Assembly: GCA_958296235.1 (NCBI GenBank)
Contig: OY282457.1
Coordinates: forward strand, 4,087,338 to 4,151,337
Reading direction: 5' to 3'
From: an uncultured Candidatus Binatia bacterium
GTDB lineage: Bacteria; Desulfobacterota; Binatia; Bin18
Length of the DNA: 64,000 nucleotides
In this document: positions 59,880-64,000 of the stretch, in pieces
Position numbering within the stretch: position 1 is the first letter of the stretch
Layout of the letters: each line of letters starts with the position of its first letter
Position numbers and translations under genes: made by a program
Notes under the pieces: model-generated
What the model saw: the letters and a program-made list of their open reading frames with translations, nothing else
The model's database searches: none
What the model was told of the DNA's origin: nothing

Positions 59880-62057
59880 CTACGCTGCCTGCACCTTGCG
59901 GGCAGCGGTCAGCGTCTCCACCACATTGTGCATCAAGCGCAGCCCCAGGTCTTCTTGAAGGGTTAAGATGGACTCTGGATGAAACTGCACCGCGGCGATG
60001 GGCAGGTCGGTATGTTCAACCGCCATGACGACCCCGTCATCGCTCTCCGCGGTGACGCGCAGACAGGCGGGCAGGCTATCTCGCAAGGCAAACAGCGAGT
60101 GGTAACGCGCCGCCCGAAACTCTCCAGGCAGATTGTCATATAGCTGTCCGGCACGCACGTGGATGCGCGACGGTTTGCCGTGCATCGGGTAGGGGAGGGT
60201 GGCGAGCCTGCCCCCAAAATACTCGACAATGCCCTGGAGGCCCAGACACACGCCAAAGACGGGCAGATTGCGCTTCAGTGCCGCATCGAGCGTCTCCGAG
60301 AGATTGAAATTTTTTGGTTCCCCCGGACCAGGGGACAGGACAACCAAGTCGGGCTGGTGGGCCTCAAACTCGCGCGCGGGAAACCCGGCGCGCAGGGTGA
60401 GGACTTCGGCGCCGGTTTGACGCAGATAATTGGCCAGGGTGTGGACAAAGGAGTCTTGATGATCGATCAGCAGGATTTTCTTATTCCGACCAACCGGAGC
60501 CAGGGGCGTGCCCTTTTCCGGTGCACAGCCACGCGGCCGGCGGATCGCGTCGAGAAAGGCAGAGGCTTTGATGTGGGTTTCTTCCTCTTCCGCTTGCGGG
60601 TCGGAGTCGTACAGCAGGGTTGCGCCGGCCCGGACCTGGGCCACGCCGTCTTTCAGGCGAATGGTCCGCAGCGTCAGGCCGGTATTCAGGCTGCCGTTAA
60701 ACCCAATCAGACCGACCGCGCCGCCGTACCAGGCTCGGGGCGATTTTTCGTGGTCTTCAATAAACTGCATGGCCCAGGTCTTGGGAGCGCCGGTGACGGT
60801 CACGGCCCAGGTATGGGCCAAAAAGGCGTCGAGCGCGTCAAACTCGTCTCGGAGATAGCCCTCGACATGATCGACAGTGTGGATCAGACGGGAGTACATC
60901 TCGATCTGACGCCGCCCAATCACGCGCACGCTGCCCGGTTTGCAAATGCGAGACTTGTCATTGCGGTCCACGTCGGTGCACATGGTCAGCTCGGACTCGT
61001 CTTTCTTTGAGGTCAGCAGTTCAAGAATCCGGTCGGCGTCGGTGATGGCATCCTGCCCGCGGGCAATGGTGCCCGATATGGGACAGGTCTCGACGCGCCG
61101 GCCTTCAACCCGGACGTACATTTCGGGCGAGGCCCCCACCAGGTACTCGTCCTGTCCGAGGTTGATGAGAAAGCCATAGGGCGACGGGTTGCGTTCCCGG
61201 AGCCGGCGGAACAGTTCCGCCGGCGAGGCCGTGCAGCCCTCAAAAAACGTTTGCCCCGGCACCACTTCAAACAGGTCGCCTTTTTTGAAGGCTGCTTTGG
61301 CGACGGCCACCCCTGCGGCATACTCCCCCGGCTCGTGGTCGCAGCCCTGCTGCACATGGGGGTTGCCCTGATACGCCCGGCTTTCGCCGGCGCGCGGGAT
61401 GCCATGCGTCGAGTGTCCGTCTACTTCAAATTCATAGCTGCGCCGCATCGCCCGCTCGCGGCGATGGTCAACCACGATCAGTTCGTCCGGGAGATAGAGC
61501 ATCAGGTCGCGCTGGTCGGTCGGACGCTCCAAGCGCAGCCGCAGCGGCTCAAACTGAAAGGCCAGGTCGTAGCCAAACGCGCCATACAGACCCAGATGAG
61601 GCTCCGCGGTGCTATAAAAGAGTTGCGCCAGCGCGCGCAGCACGGAAAAAAGAGAGGGTTGCTGACTCCGCCGCTCCTCTGGAAAGCGTTCACGCGTCGG
61701 CGTAACGGAGCCAGTCAGGTCCGGCCCCCGGACCTCCAACGCGGCAACTGCGGAAAGATTCTCAAGCGCTGCGGCAATGGCCGGCAAGAGCAGGCTGCCG
61801 CGCTCGTTCAGGGCTGACACCCAAAAATGCAAGCCGCGCCCCCCGACCGCCAGGGGCGGGTTGATAAAGCCCATATCCCAGCGGGTGTAGCGCCCTGGAT
61901 ATTCATAGCTTGAGGCAAACAGGGCACCGCGCTGGCTGTCGAGCGCGTCCAGAACGGGTTCGATGGTGTCTGCCGCCGGCAGGTCGTCAATCACCCGATG
62001 AACCGTGATTCCCCCACGGGTATGGTAATGGTCTGTGTGTTGGAGCAGAGATGTCAT
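59880..62057 (-). CDS. trpE(G): Anthranilate synthase, fused components I and II
   Basis: 725 aa from the ATG at 62057. Residues 1-510 are TrpE-like (chorismate-binding fold, with TCPISGTIARG at 325-334 and ESELTMCTDVDRNDKSRICKPGSV). Residues 526-715 are a class I glutamine amidotransferase with GVCLGLQG (C604) and QFHPES (H693, E695). The fusion is typical of rhizobial trpE(G). It converts chorismate and glutamine to anthranilate. The upstream region carries a leader peptide with three tandem Trp codons and two hairpin/T-run structures, so attenuation by tryptophan is expected. Confidence 0.96.
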   Translation of the reverse strand: MTSLLQHTDHYHTRGGITVHRVIDDLPAADTIEPVLDALDSQRGALFASSYEYPGRYTRWDMGFINPPLAVGGRGLHFWVSALNERGSLLLPAIAAALENLSAVAALEVRGPDLTGSVTPTRERFPEERRSQQPSLFSVLRALAQLFYSTAEPHLGLYGAFGYDLAFQFEPLRLRLERPTDQRDLMLYLPDELIVVDHRRERAMRRSYEFEVDGHSTHGIPRAGESRAYQGNPHVQQGCDHEPGEYAAGVAVAKAAFKKGDLFEVVPGQTFFEGCTASPAELFRRLRERNPSPYGFLINLGQDEYLVGASPEMYVRVEGRRVETCPISGTIARGQDAITDADRILELLTSKKDESELTMCTDVDRNDKSRICKPGSVRVIGRRQIEMYSRLIHTVDHVEGYLRDEFDALDAFLAHTWAVTVTGAPKTWAMQFIEDHEKSPRAWYGGAVGLIGFNGSLNTGLTLRTIRLKDGVAQVRAGATLLYDSDPQAEEEETHIKASAFLDAIRRPRGCAPEKGTPLAPVGRNKKILLIDHQDSFVHTLANYLRQTGAEVLTLRAGFPAREFEAHQPDLVVLSPGPGEPKNFNLSETLDAALKRNLPVFGVCLGLQGIVEYFGGRLATLPYPMHGKPSRIHVRAGQLYDNLPGEFRAARYHSLFALRDSLPACLRVTAESDDGVVMAVEHTDLPIAAVQFHPESILTLQEDLGLRLMHNVVETLTAARKVQAA

Positions 62058-62166
62058 AGTGGCCTCGCTATCCTGTGTTGTGAAAGAGTGAACATGCCAG
62101 CAACCCGGCCAGCAACCCGATATGGTGTGGAGATCGCGTTTACTCTTTCCAGAGCCGGGCCTGTAT

Positions 62167-62239
62167 AAAAAAGGCCGCAACCTTGGGAGAGGCGGCGGCC
62201 TGAGAAAAAGAAAAGCCGCCTCACGTTTACAAGGCGGCT
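62167..62239 (-). terminator. Tandem attenuator hairpins of the trpE(G) leader
   Basis: On the minus strand two hairpins follow the leader stop codon. The first has arms AGCCGCCT / AGGCGGCT (62239-62232 and 62221-62214, 10-nt loop) followed by TTTTCTTTTTCTC (62213-62201). The second has arms GGCCGC / GCGGCC (62200-62195 and 62178-62173) followed by TTTTTT (62172-62167). GAGGCGGC of hairpin 1 can also pair with GCCGCCTC (62196-62189) overlapping hairpin 2, and AGGTGGC in the leader coding region can pair with the 5' arm of hairpin 1. Mutually exclusive structures are therefore possible. Confidence 0.8.
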
Positions 62240-62257
62240 CCGAGTGCAGTCGTTATC

Positions 62258-62338
62258 CTACGTCCGGGCCACCTCCTTGGGCAGCCACCACCAATTCCCG
62301 CGGTTCTGGAGCGTATAGTAGTGCGGACGGCTCATCAT
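62258..62338 (-). CDS. trpL: trp leader peptide (WWW)
   Basis: A 26-residue frame, MMSRPHYYTLQNRGNWWWLP then KEVART, with three consecutive Trp codons (residues 16-18) and stop TAG at 62258. It precedes the attenuator hairpins and the trpE(G) start. Ribosomes stalling at the Trp codons would report charged tRNA(Trp) shortage. There is no good SD; the start at 62338 or 62335 lies only a few bases after the predicted transcription start, so leaderless initiation is possible. Confidence 0.85.
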   Translation of the reverse strand: MMSRPHYYTLQNRGNWWWLPKEVART

Positions 62339-62347
62339 GATTGGGCT

Positions 62348-62375
62348 ATTATACCCGGCAACAACAAAAAAACAA
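62348..62375 (-). promoter_or_regulatory. Putative sigma70-type promoter of the trp leader
   Basis: On the minus strand TTGTTT (62375-62370) and a perfect TATAAT (62353-62348) are spaced by 16 bp. Transcription would begin near 62341, only 3-6 bases before the trpL start codon. Confidence 0.5.
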
Positions 62376-62404
62376 CGTTCCTGAGAAAGAGGGAGGGCAT
62401 ATTC

Positions 62405-62446
62405 GCCCCCTCTCCCCTGGAGGGAGAGGGCTGGGGTGAGGGGGAA
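62405..62446. repeat. Copy of the CCCTCTCCC...GGGAGAGGG repeat core
   Basis: CGCCCCCTCTCCCCTGGAGG followed by GAGAGGGCTGGGGTGAGGGG lies directly before the GNAT start codon; its GAGGGGG end supplies the only SD-like sequence for that gene. No terminal repeats are visible. Confidence 0.7.
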
Positions 62447-62450
62447 TGAC

Positions 62451-62999
62451 ATGCAAAACGCGATTGCCGTTGGAAACCGGCTCTATCTCCGCCCGCTGAC
62501 CCGCGCGGATGCCGCCGCCCTTGTTCCGTGGGTCAATGACCCTGAGGTGACTCGTACGCTGGCTGTTGGATCGCGTGTGATGGATGTCCGAGCGGAAGAA
62601 GTCTTTATAGAAAAGACCAATGCCAGCGCACACGCTGCGCTCTTCGGCATTGTCGTACGGGGGACAGACCAGCTTATCGGCTCAACCGGACTGGAGCAGA
62701 TCGACTTTCGGAATCAGAGCGCCAGCTTGAGCATTCTGATCGGCGAGAAAAGTGTGTGGGGCAAAGGGTACGGAACGGAGGCGACAGCGCTGGTCGTGCA
62801 GTATGCTTTCGGAGAACTCCATCTGAACCGTGTCCAGCTCCACGTATATGAGTATAATCTACGCGCAATGCGCGTGTATGAAAAAGTCGGTTTCCGGCGA
62901 GAGGGCGCGCTCCGACAGGAACATGTACACGACGGCCGTTTCTGGGATACGGTCGTCATGGCGATTCTACGCGAAGAATGGGAGAGCGTGAACGCTTAG
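62451..62999 (+). CDS. GNAT-family N-acetyltransferase (RimJ/RimL type)
   Basis: 182 aa from the ATG at 62451. RLYLRPLTRADAAALVPWVNDPEVTRTL is the beginning of RimJ/RimL-like GNATs; LIGSTGLEQIDFRNQSASLSILIGEKSVWGKGYGTEATALVVQYAF contains the acetyl-CoA-binding Q/R-x-x-G-x-G/A region (GKGYGT), and the finish NRVQLHVYEYNLRAMRVYEKVGFRREGALRQE fits the family. It acetylates an amino group on a protein terminus or small molecule. It diverges from trpE(G). Confidence 0.92.
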   Translation: MQNAIAVGNRLYLRPLTRADAAALVPWVNDPEVTRTLAVGSRVMDVRAEEVFIEKTNASAHAALFGIVVRGTDQLIGSTGLEQIDFRNQSASLSILIGEKSVWGKGYGTEATALVVQYAFGELHLNRVQLHVYEYNLRAMRVYEKVGFRREGALRQEHVHDGRFWDTVVMAILREEWESVNA

Positions 63000-63029
63000 C
63001 CCTTGGCCCACCCGGCGCGTCATTCCCGG

Positions 63030-63160
63030 CCCTTCGACTGCGCTGACGCTCCGCTCAGGGTGAACGGAGGCCGTTCGTGCTGATTCGCTAGCGTTCCGCT
63101 CAGGGTGAACAGAGAGACCGTTCGTGCTGAGCGTAACCCTGGAAGGGCGAAGTCGAAGCA
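63030..63160. repeat. Tandem REP-like CCTTCGAC...CAGGGTGAACG palindromes
   Basis: Two to three units of the type GGCCCTTCGACTGCGCTGAC...CGCTCAGGGTGAACGG are arranged head to tail, with CCGTTCGTGCTGAGCG arms. They are the same class as those at 6471 and 7951. No gene is visible in 63000-63342. Confidence 0.75.
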
Positions 63161-63182
63161 CCCTCTGCACGCCCTGCGACTC

Positions 63183-63232
63183 CTATTCCCTCCCCCCTCT
63201 GAGGGGGAGGGTCAGGGAGGGGGGCGCTGAAC
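63183..63232. repeat. Truncated element A right-half remnant
   Basis: TTCCCTCCCCCCTCTGAGGG followed by GGAGGGTCAGGGAGGGGGGC repeats the right interior of element A copy 2 (11644-11690). No terminal repeats or target duplication are visible. Confidence 0.6.
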
Positions 63233-63342
63233 CACCCCCGCTGAAGGGCAAGCCTTGCTTGAGTTGACTAAAGTATGCTGTAGTGCTCCGCATCCCCACA
63301 GGAGCAGCAGATGCAGAACATAAGCCGCAGAACGGAGAAGCC

Positions 63343-64000
63343 ATGTCACACCCAAGCTGCCGCACCTTCACTTTACCCCCCCCCCCCCGAAAAACCTCAA
63401 TAAAAATCATCAGTTAGAGCCTCCCCCGAAGCGGGCCGCGCCAGCCCGGCGGCTCCTGCCCTTAGTGGTGAGCAGTCTGCTGCTGGGGGGCCTCGTCCTG
63501 GGCTGGCCCGGGACCGGCGGCGCGCACACCACCACCACACCCCACACCCACACCTGTACCCGAGGCAACCCACCCACAACCGTGACCGGCGACCTGGCCG
63601 ACGATTGCAACACCCTGCTGAATCTCAAGGATACTCTGCGCGGGACTCCCGCACCCACACCCGATCCCCTGAACTGGGCTGACTCGCTCGATATGGACGA
63701 CTGGACGGGCGTCACCGTGGCGGATGTCACCGTGGAGGGGACGACCACGCCACGGGTGACCGTGCTGAACCCCATAAACAAGGTCCTGAAAGGCTCCCTG
63801 CCGCTCACCCTGAAAAATCTGACCGCGTTGGAGGAGATTAATCTGCAAAACAACCAGTTGACCGGCTCCATCCCGGATTTGAGCAACCTCGCGTTGACGT
63901 GGATTTCTCTGCACAGAAACCAGTTGACCGGCTCCATCCCGCCCTGGGTGAACGACCTGACCGACTTGACGTGGCTTAATCTGGGCACCAACCAGTTGAG
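63343..64000 (+). CDS. Secreted leucine-rich-repeat protein, frame broken at a poly-C tract (3' end outside window)
   Basis: An ATG at 63343 has GGAG six bases upstream and reads MSHPSCRTFTLPPPP into a run of 13 C. As sequenced, this frame stops at 63415. The adjoining frame (codons starting at positions divisible by 3) is open to the edge and encodes a signal-like segment (RRLLPLVVSSLLLGGLVLGW), a region starting TTTTPHTHTCTRGN, and plant-type LRRs with L-x-x-N-Q-L-T-G-S-I-P. It has no ATG, GTG or TTG between the tract and the signal segment; the first GTG (63465) would remove its basic N-region. One more C (14) or two fewer (11) joins the frames. Confidence 0.75.
63376..63388 (+). repeat. 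13-C homopolymer tract, candidate phase-variation site
   Basis: Thirteen consecutive C at codon 12-16 of the LRR gene. Homopolymeric C or G tracts of this length within the first codons are typical contingency sites for slipped-strand mispairing. A sequencing or assembly length error is the main alternative. Confidence 0.7.

Noticed and set aside
62258..62452. 64-residue version of the trp leader frame
   Set aside because: The first part is translation of the dispersed repeat; only the last 26 residues with the Trp codons are plausible.

Overview
The window is 64 kb of densely coding, high-GC DNA (estimated by eye at roughly 60% G+C) from a Gram-negative bacterium. Evidence for an outer membrane includes an RND efflux operon with a TolC-type channel, a DUF1302 barrel protein, lipoproteins and LspA. 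The gene mix is rich in LLM flavin monooxygenases, phytanoyl-CoA dioxygenases, SnoaL-like folds, enolase-superfamily and amidohydrolase enzymes, Sel1 and LRR proteins. This resembles uncultured lineages such as Tectomicrobia/'Entotheonella' or other former Deltaproteobacteria; that placement is inference, because no rRNA or other marker gene is present. I found no rRNA, tRNA, CRISPR array or intact insertion sequence.

Layout. 1-5.3 kb: an ABC permease cut by the left edge, a CrtC/AttH lipocalin, an SRPBCC-epimerase fusion and a DUF4149 membrane protein. 5.3-9.5 kb: an LLM enzyme, YcgN, a coiled-coil protein, RidA, lspA and a Sel1 protein. 9.5-15.6 kb: a purine-type permease, a K+ channel with RCK domains, YceI and a BASS transporter, separated by small inverted-repeat elements. 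15.6-21.5 kb: a complete RND efflux operon. 21.5-23.9 kb: an AT-richer islet of small genes and a higBA toxin-antitoxin pair. 23.9-32 kb: an ogt operon, an LLM enzyme, a PhyH dioxygenase, YbaK, two tandem periplasmic-binding-protein-like genes without signal peptides, a ferritin-like protein and a DUF1989 protein. 32-45.6 kb: a rhodanese, the DUF1302/DUF1329 pair, a radical SAM enzyme, a methyltransferase, a GST, a HAD protein, an enoyl-CoA hydratase, a TPR protein, an OFA-type MFS carrier and a SnoaL-like protein. 45.9-47.8 kb: an aminotransferase next to a broken vapBC/acyl-CoA dehydrogenase scar. 48-59.8 kb: a sensor-like Ig/Cache protein, then what looks like a catabolic neighbourhood (amidohydrolase, hydrolases, mandelate-racemase-like enzyme, MetE-like enzyme, cupin, PPOX, CCG protein, PhyH, LLM). 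59.9-62.4 kb: a fused anthranilate synthase trpE(G) behind a Trp-rich leader peptide and attenuator. 62.4-64 kb: a GNAT acetyltransferase and the start of an LRR surface protein whose reading frame is broken at a 13-C tract.

The intergenic space is unusual. At least three families of short inverted-repeat, MITE-like elements have recognisable target-site duplications. One sits nested inside another, and a further element, without a clear duplication, lies between the toxin and antitoxin genes. The other strong regulatory signals are the trp attenuator and the poly-C tract, which would act as a phase-variation switch if it is not an assembly error.
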